From Phenylobacterium immobile (ATCC 35973) (GTDB lineage: Bacteria > Pseudomonadota > Alphaproteobacteria > Caulobacterales > Caulobacteraceae): 64,000 nucleotides of DNA. Of this stretch, positions 1 to 8,760 are shown in pieces (positions within the stretch are counted from its first letter, which is position 1; the number at the start of each line of letters is the position of its first letter). The position numbers and the translations under genes were made by a program. Below the pieces are notes generated by a model. It saw only the letters and a program-made list of their open reading frames with translations. It searched no databases and was not told the DNA's origin. The stretch lies in contig NZ_CVJQ01000001.1 of the NCBI RefSeq assembly GCF_001375595.1, forward strand, positions 496,001 through 560,000, given 5' to 3'.

Positions 1-2
1 GC

Positions 3-407
3 GCGGGCGAGGAGACGCCGATCTTCGAGATCGGCGGGCTGCGGTTTGGGATCAACATCTGCTCTGACACCAACTTCGCCGAGTTGGCGCTCGCTGTGGC
101 GCAGAAGGGCGCGTCGCTGCTCGTCTGTCCCGCCAATAATATGCTGCCGCATGAGGCGGCCGTGACGTGGAGGGATCGGCACAATGAGGTGCGTGGCGAG
201 CGATGCTGCGAAACCGGTCTCTGGTTGATGTCCGCCGATGTCACTGGCGCGCGCGATGACCAGGTTGCGTGGGGCCCGACCGCCGTCCTGGATCCGAACG
301 GTGAGGTGGTCGCTCAGCTGCCGCTCGAGGCGCCCGGCCTGCTCGTCTTCGACCTGCCGACGCCCGCCCCCTCGGTGGACGAGCCGCTGGCCACCGCTAG
401 TCTTTGA
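3..407 (+). CDS. Carbon-nitrogen hydrolase (nitrilase superfamily), 3' fragment
   Basis: The gene runs in from before the window; 134 codons of its 3' part are visible, open from base 3. The segment GLRFGINICSDTNFAE holds the nitrilase-family catalytic cysteine (the C of NICSD). The downstream PANNMLPHEAA and the DPNGEVVAQLP stretch near the end match the C-terminal half of the alpha-beta-beta-alpha fold. Such enzymes hydrolyse amides or nitriles in the cytosol; the substrate cannot be read here because the Glu and Lys of the triad lie upstream. The stop is 23 bases before the next gene, so the two may be co-transcribed. Confidence 0.82.
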   Translation, partial: AGEETPIFEIGGLRFGINICSDTNFAELALAVAQKGASLLVCPANNMLPHEAAVTWRDRHNEVRGERCCETGLWLMSADVTGARDDQVAWGPTAVLDPNGEVVAQLPLEAPGLLVFDLPTPAPSVDEPLATASL

Positions 408-430
408 GTCTTCCCGGCGGAGAAAGAACT

Positions 431-958
431 ATGGCGAAGCTCGTTTACGCATTGAACCAATCTCTCGACGGCTATGTCGACCATGAGGCCTTCGCGCCCG
501 ACGCGGAACTCTTCCAGCATTTCATCGAAGACCAGCGATGTGTGTCCGCCGTGGTCTATGGCCGCAAGATGTATGAGATCATGCGCTACTGGGACGAGGA
601 TCAGGAAGGTTGGGAACAGGCCGAGCGAGACTACGCGGCGGCCTGGCGCGCTCAGCGCAAATGGGTCGTCTCACGCACCCTGACCTCGGTTGGGCCCAAC
701 GCCACCCTCGGCGAGGGCGACCTCAAGGCCTCGATGCTGAAGCTGAAGGCCGAGACCGACGGCGAGATCGAAGTCGCCGGTCCAGGTCTGGCGGGCAGCC
801 TTACTGAGCTCGATCTCATCGACGAGTACCGGCTCTACATCCACCCGGTCGTGCTGGGCGGGGGCGCGCCGTTCTTCACCGGCCCGCGCCCGCCGCTGCG
901 GCTTGTGGCCAGCGAGGTGATCGGCAAGGTGATCAGGCTGACCTACGTCCCGGCGTGA
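431..958 (+). CDS. Dihydrofolate reductase-like (RibD C-terminal domain) protein
   Basis: This 175-residue protein begins AKLVYALNQSLDGYVD, the first strand of the RibD_C/DHFR-like fold, and ends with the family's YRLYIHPVVLGGGAPFF segment. I chose the ATG at 431 rather than the in-frame ATG at 404 because 404 overlaps the preceding gene, while 431 has a purine-rich GGCGGAGAAAG upstream and gives the normal N-terminus. Members are small cytosolic NADPH-dependent reductases, mostly without assigned substrates. A true folate role is unlikely: this is the YyaP/YwjB-type branch, not FolA. The neighbours give no pathway clue. Confidence 0.85.
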   Translation: MAKLVYALNQSLDGYVDHEAFAPDAELFQHFIEDQRCVSAVVYGRKMYEIMRYWDEDQEGWEQAERDYAAAWRAQRKWVVSRTLTSVGPNATLGEGDLKASMLKLKAETDGEIEVAGPGLAGSLTELDLIDEYRLYIHPVVLGGGAPFFTGPRPPLRLVASEVIGKVIRLTYVPA

Positions 959-1065
959 CGCGTGGCCCACCCTAGGCCGAGATGTCCCAATGGATGGCCT
1001 TGTGGGGCGGTCGCCGGCGCAGCATAAATTCCGACCTGCTCGGATAGACAGCGGGGAAGCTGCGC

Positions 1066-2403
1066 ATGAAAGTCGCCCATAACTTCGACTTCAAGGGTTA
1101 TGTCGACGTCGACAACGGCGTCGTCGACCGCACCATCTTTTCCGATCAGTCCATCTACGAGACGGAACTGGAGCGTATCTTCGCGCGGTCGTGGAATTTC
1201 ATGTGCCACGAGAGCCAGATCCCGAAGCCGGGAGACTTCTTCCTATCGTTCATCGGCGAAGAGAGCGTCATCGCCACGCGGGACAAGAAGGGCCAATTGC
1301 AGGTCCTGCTGAACAGCTGCCGGCACCGCGGCAACGCGGTCTGCCGGGCTGAGCAGGGCAACGCCCGCTCGTTCCTCTGCACCTACCACGGCTGGACCTA
1401 CGGCCTGGACGGATCGCTGATCGGCGTCCCCGGCTACAAGGATTTCTACCACGAGCAGCTCGACAAGAGCCAATGGGGCCTGGTGAAGGCCGGCAAGGTC
1501 GCCAGCTACAAGGGCTTCGTCTTCGCCACCATGGATCCGGAAGCCCCGGACCTGGAAGAATTCCTCGGGCCGGTCGGCCGGATGGGCATGGATATTCTGA
1601 CGACACGCGGCGACATCATGATCGTCGAGGGCGTTCAGAAGAACCTCATCCACTGCAATTGGAAACTGGCGGTGGATAACCTGTTCGACTACTACCACGT
1701 GGGCATCAGCCACGCCTCGGCGATGATGTCGAACTTCAGTCGCGTCGATGAAAAGAAGGTCGTGGCGCCGCTGGATCCGATGAACCACAAGGTGATCCTG
1801 GGCGACTACGGCCATGCCCTGGGCGGCCACCGCCTGCGGCCGGACCAACTGGCCCTGATGCAGCCCGACCCCAATATCGAAGCCTCGATGCACGACCACA
1901 GCTGGCGCAACCGCCCGGGCGTCGCAGAAGCCTTGGGGCCGGTGGCCATCGAATTCCGCGGCCATCCGAACGTCTTCCCAAATCTGTGGATCAGCGGCGG
2001 CCAGCTGTGCCTGCGCCTGCCCCGCGGACCGTTCTCGACCGAGATCTGGTGGTTCACCTTCATGGACACCAGCCTGTCGGACGAGGGCCGCGCCAAGCGC
2101 GTCCAGTCGGCCAACCACGTCTTCGGCCCGGCCGGCATGCTCGAGCAGGAAGACGGCGAGAATTGGGACCAGTCGACGCGGGCCATGCGCGGCCCGATCG
2201 CCCGGCGCTATCCGCTGAACTTCCAGATGGGCCTGGGCCACGGCGAGATCAAACGCGCCGGCGACGTCTCCTACATCGACACGCCGATCAATGAACACGC
2301 CCAGCTCTGGCTCTATCGCGCCTGGGCCGACTGGATGTCCGCCGCCAGTTGGGCCGACCTGAAGCGCGACGCGACGCGGCCGCCTGTGGACGGCGTGGTC
2401 TGA
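1066..2403 (+). CDS. Rieske [2Fe-2S] aromatic ring-hydroxylating oxygenase, alpha subunit
   Basis: The 445-residue protein has an N-terminal Rieske domain with C85-x-H87 and C105-xx-H108 (CRHRGN, CTYHGW) binding a 2Fe-2S cluster. A catalytic domain follows with the mononuclear iron ligands in DNLFDYYHVGISHAS (D204 bridging, H211, H216). It should hydroxylate an aromatic or similar hydrophobic substrate using electrons from a separate reductase. No beta subunit, ferredoxin or reductase gene is nearby, so partners must be encoded elsewhere. The start has a GGGGAAG ribosome site 6 bases upstream. The substrate is unknown; bile-acid, phthalate or quaternary-amine oxygenases all share this layout. 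Confidence 0.88.
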   Translation: MKVAHNFDFKGYVDVDNGVVDRTIFSDQSIYETELERIFARSWNFMCHESQIPKPGDFFLSFIGEESVIATRDKKGQLQVLLNSCRHRGNAVCRAEQGNARSFLCTYHGWTYGLDGSLIGVPGYKDFYHEQLDKSQWGLVKAGKVASYKGFVFATMDPEAPDLEEFLGPVGRMGMDILTTRGDIMIVEGVQKNLIHCNWKLAVDNLFDYYHVGISHASAMMSNFSRVDEKKVVAPLDPMNHKVILGDYGHALGGHRLRPDQLALMQPDPNIEASMHDHSWRNRPGVAEALGPVAIEFRGHPNVFPNLWISGGQLCLRLPRGPFSTEIWWFTFMDTSLSDEGRAKRVQSANHVFGPAGMLEQEDGENWDQSTRAMRGPIARRYPLNFQMGLGHGEIKRAGDVSYIDTPINEHAQLWLYRAWADWMSAASWADLKRDATRPPVDGVV

Positions 2404-2408
2404 CGCGA

Positions 2409-2954
2409 CTAGGCGGCTTTGAACCCTTCCCAGTTCAGCATGGCCGCCAGCTTTCTGTTTTCCTCGGCCGTCAAGGCGTCGCGCAGGCGCGGGAAGATTT
2501 CGTCTTCTTCCTCGTGGATGTGGTGGTCGACCTCGTGGCTGAACGCCTCAGCCGTCGGCAGCCAATCCGCGTCGTCCGCCGGCATCCGGCGAAGGGCGTA
2601 GATGGCGCGCTTTACGCCGACATGGTCGTCCGACAACCGCTTGGCCTCGGTCGGCTGCACAGCGAACAGCGCCGGATAGATCGTGTTCTCTTCCTCGACG
2701 CCGTGCTTGGTCAGGGCGTAGGCGATCTTGGCCAGCAGCAGCTTGCGCCTGCGCACATCGTCGCTGTCAGTCAGCAGCAGGGCCTGGAAGGCGTGCTGAA
2801 CGATGCGATGTTCGGCGGTCAGGCCGGCGATCCAGTCCTGCGCCGCGAGGCTGGGCGCCTGCATCAGGGCTTTGCGCGCGGGTGGCAAAAGCAGTCCGAG
2901 CGCAAGTCCCGTCGCGGCGGCGAGTGCAAGCGTCGACGTCGATCTGGTCGTCAT
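2409..2954 (-). CDS. Hemerythrin (HHE) domain protein with N-terminal membrane segment
   Basis: The 181-residue product has a hydrophobic N-terminus (about residues 8-25, LALAAATGLALGLLL), probably a membrane anchor or signal, followed by a four-helix hemerythrin-like bundle. Iron-ligand candidates are visible in TAEHRIVQHAF, LTKHGVEEENTIYP and EVDHHIHEEEDEIFP. Such proteins bind a di-iron centre and sense or store O2, or protect against NO and oxidative stress. It converges with the Rieske gene, leaving only five bases between the stops. The exact role is not evident. Confidence 0.85.
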   Translation of the reverse strand: MTTRSTSTLALAAATGLALGLLLPPARKALMQAPSLAAQDWIAGLTAEHRIVQHAFQALLLTDSDDVRRRKLLLAKIAYALTKHGVEEENTIYPALFAVQPTEAKRLSDDHVGVKRAIYALRRMPADDADWLPTAEAFSHEVDHHIHEEEDEIFPRLRDALTAEENRKLAAMLNWEGFKAA

Positions 2955-3021
2955 GGGAAAGCCTCCGTCAGGAACTGTCCCAAAGCCGCTCGGCGCAGAG
3001 GGGTTCCGTCGCCTGGTGATG

Positions 3022-3285
3022 TCAGCGCAGCTGGCTGTCCTTGCTGCCTCGGCGGTTGATGCCGACCAGGACGATCCGGCTGTCGCGGCCGGACTGACAC
3101 CCGACGCAGGTGCGCGCGCCGGGCAGGGCCAGGCGGCGCGCCGCCGGAATCTCTTCGCCGCATTCGACGCAGTGCTCTGAGCCCTCGCCTGTCGGCAGGC
3201 GGGCGCGCGCTGTCAGCACGCCATCGGTGATGGTGTCCTCGATCTGCTCCAGAACCGCGCCCTCGTGGGCCCAACCCGTCGCCAT
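3022..3285 (-). CDS. DksA/TraR-family C4 zinc-finger protein
   Basis: This 87-residue protein carries a TraR/DksA-type four-cysteine zinc finger: CVECGEEIPAARRL followed by CVGCQ, that is CxxC-17-CxxC, near residues 38-61. The N-terminal half is short, so the long coiled coil of DksA is absent; it resembles the small TraR/YbiI-like proteins that enter the RNA polymerase secondary channel. Effects on transcription are inferred from the family only. It lies 67 bases upstream of the hemerythrin gene on the same strand and may share its promoter. Confidence 0.85.
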   Translation of the reverse strand: MATGWAHEGAVLEQIEDTITDGVLTARARLPTGEGSEHCVECGEEIPAARRLALPGARTCVGCQSGRDSRIVLVGINRRGSKDSQLR

Positions 3286-3419
3286 GTCGCCTCCCGTGCT
3301 CGTGCGCTAAGCGCAAAGATAGGGCCGCGTGGGGCGATCCAAGCGGGACCGCATCCCGCTGGCTCAGCGGCGCGCAAGGGTTTGACTCCGGCCGGCCAAA
3401 GACCCACCTATTCAACAGG

Positions 3420-3881
3420 ATGATCGACGACCTCTATTCGGCCAAGCTGCTCAAGCTCGCGGCCAACATGCCGCGGGCCGGACGGCTGGCTGCGCCCGAC
3501 GCCAGCGCGGAAAAGGTCTCCAAGCTGTGCGGCAGCCGGATCATCGTCGATGTGGCGGTTGACGGCGACCGCGTCGCCGACTTCGCCCAGGACGTGAAGG
3601 CCTGCGCGCTCGGCCAGGCCTCGGCCGCGGTGCTGGGCGCCAACGTCATCGGCGCCAGCCTGCAGGAGCTCGACGTGGCGCGCGAGCAGTTCCGTGCTAT
3701 GTTGAAGGCGGGCGGACCTGCGCCCGACGGACGTTTCTCGGACCTCTCGATGCTCGCCCCGGTGAAGGACTATCCCGCCCGCCACACTTCGACGCTGCTC
3801 GCGTTCGAGGCTGTGACCGCGGCTGTCCGTCAGGCTGTCGAGGCTTCAGGCGCGCGAACTAGTCCCGCCGGCGCGGTTTGA
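3420..3881 (+). CDS. Iron-sulfur cluster assembly scaffold protein (IscU/SufU-like)
   Basis: The 153-residue protein starts MIDDLYSAKLLKLA and has the U-type scaffold core: KLCGSRIIVDV (first cluster cysteine) and KACALGQASAAVL (second). The third canonical cysteine, normally in an H-C pair, is replaced in PARHTSTLLAF, where the His stays but a Thr/Ser follows; this fits the divergent alphaproteobacterial scaffold branch rather than classical IscU. It would hold nascent Fe-S clusters in the cytosol. The run scaffold-yidD-thrS is a familiar alphaproteobacterial arrangement. Confidence 0.83.
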   Translation: MIDDLYSAKLLKLAANMPRAGRLAAPDASAEKVSKLCGSRIIVDVAVDGDRVADFAQDVKACALGQASAAVLGANVIGASLQELDVAREQFRAMLKAGGPAPDGRFSDLSMLAPVKDYPARHTSTLLAFEAVTAAVRQAVEASGARTSPAGAV

Positions 3882-3936
3882 TCGGGCCCCGCTTGGGGGC
3901 CGATCGCATCTCATCTGACCCGCGGCCGCAGCCGGC

Positions 3937-4203
3937 ATGAGCCTTTACGAAACCTGCGTCAGGGGCGCCCTTCGCGTCTACAAGCTGACGCTTTCCCCGC
4001 TGATCGGACGCCAATGCCGCTTCCTTCCGACCTGTTCGGAGTATGCGGCGGAAGTGCTGATCGGGCAGGGTCCGTGGCGGGGCGCCTGGCTCGCCGGCCG
4101 CAGACTCTGCCGTTGTCATCCCTGGGGCGGATCGGGTTATGACCCGCCGCCCCCGCCGACCCGCACAACGGTGCGCGCGGCCAGGACGTGTGAAGAGACA
4201 TGA
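3937..4203 (+). CDS. yidD: Membrane protein insertion efficiency factor YidD
   Basis: This 88-residue protein has the YidD signature [20 protein letters not shown] followed by EYAAEVL and the [13 protein letters not shown] box near residues 62-75, with conserved cysteines in both. YidD is a small amphipathic inner-membrane-associated protein that aids YidC/Sec-dependent insertion. Its stop overlaps the thrS start by four bases (ATGA), so the two are translationally coupled. The proline-rich tail after the conserved box is a minor variation. Confidence 0.93.
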   Translation: MSLYETCVRGALRVYKLTLSPLIGRQCRFLPTCSEYAAEVLIGQGPWRGAWLAGRRLCRCHPWGGSGYDPPPPPTRTTVRAARTCEET

Positions 4204-6170
4204 TCGACCTGATTTTCCCCGACGGCTCCGTCCGTCAGTTTGAGCCCGGCGTGACGGGCCGCGCCGTCGCCGCCGGCATCGCCAAATCCCTTGAGAAGCG
4301 CGCCGTGCTGATCAAGCTGGACGGCGCCCTGCTCGACCTCGACCGTCCGCTGGAAAGCGGCGGCCGTTTCGAGATCCTGACGCGCGACGCGCCCGAGGCG
4401 CTGGAGACGATCCGCCACGACGTCAGCCACATCATGGCCGAGGCGGTGCAGGAGCTGTTTCCCGGCACCCAGGTGACGATCGGCCCGGCCATCGAGGACG
4501 GCTTCTACTACGACTTCGCCCGCGACACGCCGTTCAGCCTCGACGACCTGGCCGCCATTGAGGCGCGGATGAAGGAGATCGTCGACCGCGACGAGCCGAT
4601 CGTCCGCGAGGAGTGGGATCGCGACGAGGCCGTCGCCCACTTCCTGTCCATCGGCGAGGCCTACAAGGCTGAACTGATTGAGGCGATCCCCGCCGGCGAG
4701 GCGGTCAGCGTCTACCGCCAGGGCGCCTGGAAGGACCTGTGCCGCGGGCCGCACCTGCCATCGACGAAGCACGCCGGCAAGGCCTTCAAGCTGACGAAGC
4801 TGGCCGGCGCCTATTGGCGCGGCGACCACCGCAACGCCCAGCTGCAGCGCATCTACGGCACGGCCTGGGCCAATGAGGCCGACCTCGAGGCCTACATCAC
4901 GCGCCTGGAAGAAGCCGAGAAGCGCGACCACCGGCGCATCGGCAAGCAGATGGGCCTCTTCCACATGCAGGAAGAAGGCCGCGGCATGGTCTTCTGGCAC
5001 GCCAAGGGCTGGCAGCTCTGGCGCACGCTGGAGGCCTATATGCGCCGCAGGCTCGACGCCGGCGGCTATGAAGAGGTAAAGACGCCCCAGGTGCTGGACC
5101 GCGCCTTCTGGGAAGCCTCCGGCCACTGGGAGAAGTACCGCCCCAACATGTTTGTCTGCGAGACGGTCGAGGGCGAGACGCTGTCTCTAAAGCCGATGAA
5201 CTGCCCCGGCCACGTGCAGATCTTCAAAGTGGGCCTCAGGTCATACCGTGAACTGCCGATGCGCATGGCGGAGTTCGGCGCCTGCCACCGCTATGAGCCG
5301 TCCGGCTCGCTGCACGGGCTGATGCGGGTGCGCGGCTTCACCCAGGACGACGCCCACATCTTCTGCCGTGAAGATCAGATCATCGACGAGACGGCCCGCT
5401 TCGTGAAGCTGGCCCAGCTGGTCCACTCAGACCTCGGCATGACGACGGCCTACATCAATCTGGCCACGCGGCCGGAGGTGCGGGCCGGTTCCGATGAATT
5501 CTGGGACAAGGCCGAGGACATGCTGCTGCAGGCGGCTCGCGCCGCCGGCGTTGAGCCGATCATCGCCGCAGGCGACGGCGCCTTTTACGCGCCCAAGCTC
5601 GACTTCATCGTCAAGGATGCGATCGGCCGCGAATGGACGTGCGGCACGATCCAGCTCGACTACGTGCTGCCCGAGCGCCTTGACGCCGAATATGTCGCCG
5701 AGGACGGTTCGCGCCAGCGGCCGGTCATGTTGCACCGGGCGATCCTGGGATCCTTTGAGCGATTTATCGGCATCATGATCGAGAACTTCGCCGGCGCCTT
5801 CCCGATGTGGCTCGCGCCGACGCAGGTGGTCGTGGCGACGATCACCTCGGACGCCGACGGCTATGCGACGCAGGTCGCCCAGCAACTACGCAGCGCGGGC
5901 CTTCGCGTTGAGACGGATCTGCGCAACGAGAAGATCAACTACAAGGTCCGTGAACACAGCCTCGCCAAGGTTCCCGTCATCGCCGTGGTCGGTCGACGGG
6001 AGGCCGAGCTGGGCCAGGTGGCGCTGCGCCGTTTTGGTTCGGACGGCCAGGAGGTCCTCGACCTCGGCGCGGCGGTGAAGTTGCTTGCCACGCAGGCCCT
6101 GCCGCCTGATCTTGCCCCAGTGACCGAAGAGGCGAGTCTGGGGATGGGCGCAGCCAAGGAAGCTGGATGA
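4200..6170 (+). CDS. thrS: Threonyl-tRNA synthetase
   Basis: The 656-residue class II synthetase charges tRNA-Thr. It has an N-terminal TGS domain (about 1-60) and an editing domain with [11 protein letters not shown] near residue 75. The catalytic core carries the zinc cysteine in MNCPGH and motif 2 in [21 protein letters not shown]-terminal anticodon-binding domain occupies the last 100 residues, then a short alanine-rich tail of about 20 residues. Length is normal for the family. No T-box leader is present; expression is probably from the yidD side. The last four bases overlap the following glycosyltransferase gene. Confidence 0.98.
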   Translation: MIDLIFPDGSVRQFEPGVTGRAVAAGIAKSLEKRAVLIKLDGALLDLDRPLESGGRFEILTRDAPEALETIRHDVSHIMAEAVQELFPGTQVTIGPAIEDGFYYDFARDTPFSLDDLAAIEARMKEIVDRDEPIVREEWDRDEAVAHFLSIGEAYKAELIEAIPAGEAVSVYRQGAWKDLCRGPHLPSTKHAGKAFKLTKLAGAYWRGDHRNAQLQRIYGTAWANEADLEAYITRLEEAEKRDHRRIGKQMGLFHMQEEGRGMVFWHAKGWQLWRTLEAYMRRRLDAGGYEEVKTPQVLDRAFWEASGHWEKYRPNMFVCETVEGETLSLKPMNCPGHVQIFKVGLRSYRELPMRMAEFGACHRYEPSGSLHGLMRVRGFTQDDAHIFCREDQIIDETARFVKLAQLVHSDLGMTTAYINLATRPEVRAGSDEFWDKAEDMLLQAARAAGVEPIIAAGDGAFYAPKLDFIVKDAIGREWTCGTIQLDYVLPERLDAEYVAEDGSRQRPVMLHRAILGSFERFIGIMIENFAGAFPMWLAPTQVVVATITSDADGYATQVAQQLRSAGLRVETDLRNEKINYKVREHSLAKVPVIAVVGRREAELGQVALRRFGSDGQEVLDLGAAVKLLATQALPPDLAPVTEEASLGMGAAKEAG

Positions 6171-7102
6171 ACGACGTCAGCACGCCGATCCTCGCCATCG
6201 AATCCGCATCGTCAAGCTTTGACGTGCGGCCGAGGTCGAGGGCCGGCGTCTCGGTGATCATGGTCGTCTATATGACCGGCGAGGCGCTGAAGCAGAGCCT
6301 TAGCTGCGTTTTGGCCGACCCCTTGGTCGACGAATTCATCATCGTCGACAACGGCTCCAAGCCGGCCGACGTCAGTCGGCTGGCCGAGCTCGCCGCGCGT
6401 GAGCCGCGGGTGAAGCTCATCACCGGCCACGGCAATGTGGGCTTTGCGCGCGGCGCCAACCTGGGCGCGAGGGCCGCGACCAGCGACACCTTCGTCTTTC
6501 TTAATCCTGACGCCTTCCTGCAGCCGGGCTGCCTGGCGATGCTGGCCAACGAGATCGCGCACCGACCCGTGCCGTCCATCGTCGGCGGCCGGGTGCTGAA
6601 CGCCGACCGCACCGAACAGCGCGGCGCGCGCCGTGGCGACATCACGCCGATGACGGCGATCGTCTCGTTGGGGCGCCTGTCGCGCTTTGCGCCCGGCCTG
6701 TCGCGCTTCGATATCCATTGGGAGGCCGAGGCCGCGCCGGCGGACGTCACCGCGGTGCCGACCATCTCCGGCGCCTGCTTCTGCATGCGCCGCGCCGACT
6801 TCGACGCCGTGCAAGGCTTCGACGAGGGCTACTTCCTCCACGTCGAGGACGTCGACCTGTGCTGGCGTGTGAGGCAGGCCGGCGGCGAGGTGCTGTTCCA
6901 TCCCAAGGCCGAGGTGGTCCACCTGGGCCATACCAGTCAGACCAGCCCCCTGCGGGTGGAGTTCCACAAGGGCCGCGGCCTGGTGCGCTTCTTCCGCAAG
7001 CGCGCCCGCACCGCGCCGCAGAAGCTCGCAGCCCTGCTCCTCACCCCCCTGGTGATCGGGGCCGCGGTGGCTCGCCCGCTGCTCGGCTACCACCGCGCCT
7101 GA
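6167..7102 (+). CDS. Family 2 glycosyltransferase (rhamnosyltransferase-like)
   Basis: This 311-residue GT-A enzyme opens its fold with [18 protein letters not shown] near residue 28. It carries the nucleotide-binding FIIVDNGS, the [11 protein letters not shown] motif, FLNPDAF as DXD equivalent and VEDVDLCWR with the likely catalytic acidic pair. The closest style is WbbL/rhamnosyl transferases of O-antigen and capsule pathways. A hydrophobic C-terminal segment ([16 protein letters not shown]) may hold it at the inner membrane. It overlaps thrS at the start and the methyltransferase at its end, suggesting one transcript. Sugar donor and acceptor are unknown. Confidence 0.88.
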   Translation: MNDVSTPILAIESASSSFDVRPRSRAGVSVIMVVYMTGEALKQSLSCVLADPLVDEFIIVDNGSKPADVSRLAELAAREPRVKLITGHGNVGFARGANLGARAATSDTFVFLNPDAFLQPGCLAMLANEIAHRPVPSIVGGRVLNADRTEQRGARRGDITPMTAIVSLGRLSRFAPGLSRFDIHWEAEAAPADVTAVPTISGACFCMRRADFDAVQGFDEGYFLHVEDVDLCWRVRQAGGEVLFHPKAEVVHLGHTSQTSPLRVEFHKGRGLVRFFRKRARTAPQKLAALLLTPLVIGAAVARPLLGYHRA

Positions 7103-7893
7103 TGCCCGGCTTGTTGCGTCAGGCGGCCGACCTGCTGGATCGGGTGGGGCTCGGCGAACCCGCTTTCAGGCTCTATCAGCGCCTCCAGGCCGTCGGCGCC
7201 AGGTCCGCCTCCGTCGATCCGAAACTGCCGCCGGCCTATCTGCGCGTGCTGACCGCCGGTAGCGCCGACGCCGAGGTCTTCGTCCAGCAGGGCCGCGCCG
7301 CCGCAGCTGAGTTCATGGCTCTGGCGAAAGCCCACACCGCGCCGATCGGCCCCGAGACCCGCGTGTTGGAGTTCGGCTGTGGGTCAGGCCGCGTCGCCCG
7401 CTGGGTGATTGATGGGACCCAGGCCCGGTTCACGGGTTGCGACATCAATCCCAAGCTCATCGCCTGGTGCCAGGCCAACCTCGCGGGCGACTTCCGGCTG
7501 ACCGAACTCGCCCCGCCCCTGCCCTACGCCGACGCGGCCTTCGATCTGGTCTATGCGCTTTCGGTCTTCACCCACATGCACGAGGCCAACGCGCGGGCCT
7601 GGTTCGCCGAGCTGGCCCGGGTCACGGCGCCCGGCGGTCTGGCGCTCCTGACCTTTCTGGATGACCGACTGCCCACGGCCGGCGCCGTAAAGGGCCTGGC
7701 CGAAGCCGGCTTCGGCGTCCGCCGTGAGGGCGCCGAGGGCGGCAATCTGCTGTCCGCCTATTTCACCGACGCCGGATTCGCCCAGCGCGCCGGCGCGCAC
7801 TGGCGGCTGGAGGCGGTGGTGGGCTCGGACGCCTCCGCCCAAGGCCAGGCGGTCGCCGTGCTACGCCGGGAAGCCGCCAGCCCGGCCGACTGA
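7102..7893 (+). CDS. Class I SAM-dependent methyltransferase
   Basis: The 263-residue protein has the Rossmann SAM-binding motif VLEFGCGSGRVARW near residue 90, the acidic residue GCDINPKLI and the motif FDLVYALSVFTHM. A leading 80-residue region of unknown function precedes it. The ATG at 7102 shares one base with the upstream stop (TGATG), so it is coupled to the glycosyltransferase and probably methylates a sugar or glycan intermediate; that role is inference from context. Its last 33 bases overlap the end of the oppositely oriented lyase gene. Confidence 0.86.
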   Translation: MPGLLRQAADLLDRVGLGEPAFRLYQRLQAVGARSASVDPKLPPAYLRVLTAGSADAEVFVQQGRAAAAEFMALAKAHTAPIGPETRVLEFGCGSGRVARWVIDGTQARFTGCDINPKLIAWCQANLAGDFRLTELAPPLPYADAAFDLVYALSVFTHMHEANARAWFAELARVTAPGGLALLTFLDDRLPTAGAVKGLAEAGFGVRREGAEGGNLLSAYFTDAGFAQRAGAHWRLEAVVGSDASAQGQAVAVLRREAASPAD

Positions 7894-8760
7894 AGAGGCC
7901 GGGGCGGCCTTCCCCAGCAAGCCGGCCGCCCACCGGCCGGTCTGAATGAGGGCGCTAAGGTCGAAGCCGGTCTCGAACCCGCCGCGCTCGAGCATATAGA
8001 CCAGGTCTTCAGTCCCGATATTGCCGGTCGCCGCCGGAGCAAACGGACAGCCGCCCAGGCCGCCGACACTGGCGTCTAGAACGTCGGCGCCGGCCTCCAG
8101 GCTGGCGGCGGCGTTGGCCAGGCCGGTGTTGCGGGTATCGTGGAAATGCATCCGCAGCCTGGCGTCCGGCGCCAGGGTTTTCGCCTGTTCCGTCCGCCTG
8201 CGGACGACCCACGGATCGGCCACGCCGATAGTGTCGGCGAGCGCGATCTCGGCGACCTTCAGACCGGCCGCCGCGCGCACGATCCGCGCCACCTGTTCGT
8301 CCGAGACTTCGCCGTCAAAGGGGCAGCCGAAGGCCACCGATATGGTCACGCTGATCGGCGGCCCGCCGTTGGCGGCCTTCAGGGCGACGATCTCGGCCAG
8401 GGCGTCCATCTGCGCCTCGACGCCCGTCCCCTGGTTCGCCCGGCCAAAGCCGTCGGTGGCGCAGATCACCACATTGGCTTCGTCGCAGCCGGCCGCCACG
8501 CAGCGTTCCCAGCCGCGCACGTTCAGGACCAGGCCGATGCGCGAGCGGCCGTCCGCATGCGGCAGGGCGGCGCTGATCTCCTCGGCGCCGGCCATCTGCG
8601 GCACGCGCTTGGGATTGACGAATGAGACGGTCTCGATCCGTTGGGCGCCTGCCGCCTCAAGTCGGGCGATCAGCTCCAGCCGCTGTTCGACGCTCAGCGC
8701 CACCGCCTCGTTCTGCAGGCCGTCGCGGGGGCCCACCTCGACGATCTCCACCTTGCTCAT
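7861..8760 (-). CDS. Hydroxymethylglutaryl-CoA lyase family protein
   Basis: The 299-residue TIM-barrel protein begins VEIVEVGPRDGLQNE, the HMG-CoA lyase substrate and metal motif. It contains FVNPKRVPQMA, DTIGVADP, the metal histidines in MHFHDTRNTGLANA and the signature cysteine in GGLGGCPFAPAATGN. It should cleave HMG-CoA (leucine breakdown) or a related 3-hydroxy-acyl-CoA to acetyl-CoA plus a second product. The start at 8760 overlaps the upstream GT39 stop by ATGA; a longer reading frame upstream is not protein-like. Pairing with a glycosyltransferase is odd and carries no obvious pathway meaning. Confidence 0.9.
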   Translation of the reverse strand: MSKVEIVEVGPRDGLQNEAVALSVEQRLELIARLEAAGAQRIETVSFVNPKRVPQMAGAEEISAALPHADGRSRIGLVLNVRGWERCVAAGCDEANVVICATDGFGRANQGTGVEAQMDALAEIVALKAANGGPPISVTISVAFGCPFDGEVSDEQVARIVRAAAGLKVAEIALADTIGVADPWVVRRRTEQAKTLAPDARLRMHFHDTRNTGLANAAASLEAGADVLDASVGGLGGCPFAPAATGNIGTEDLVYMLERGGFETGFDLSALIQTGRWAAGLLGKAAPASSVGRAGGFPA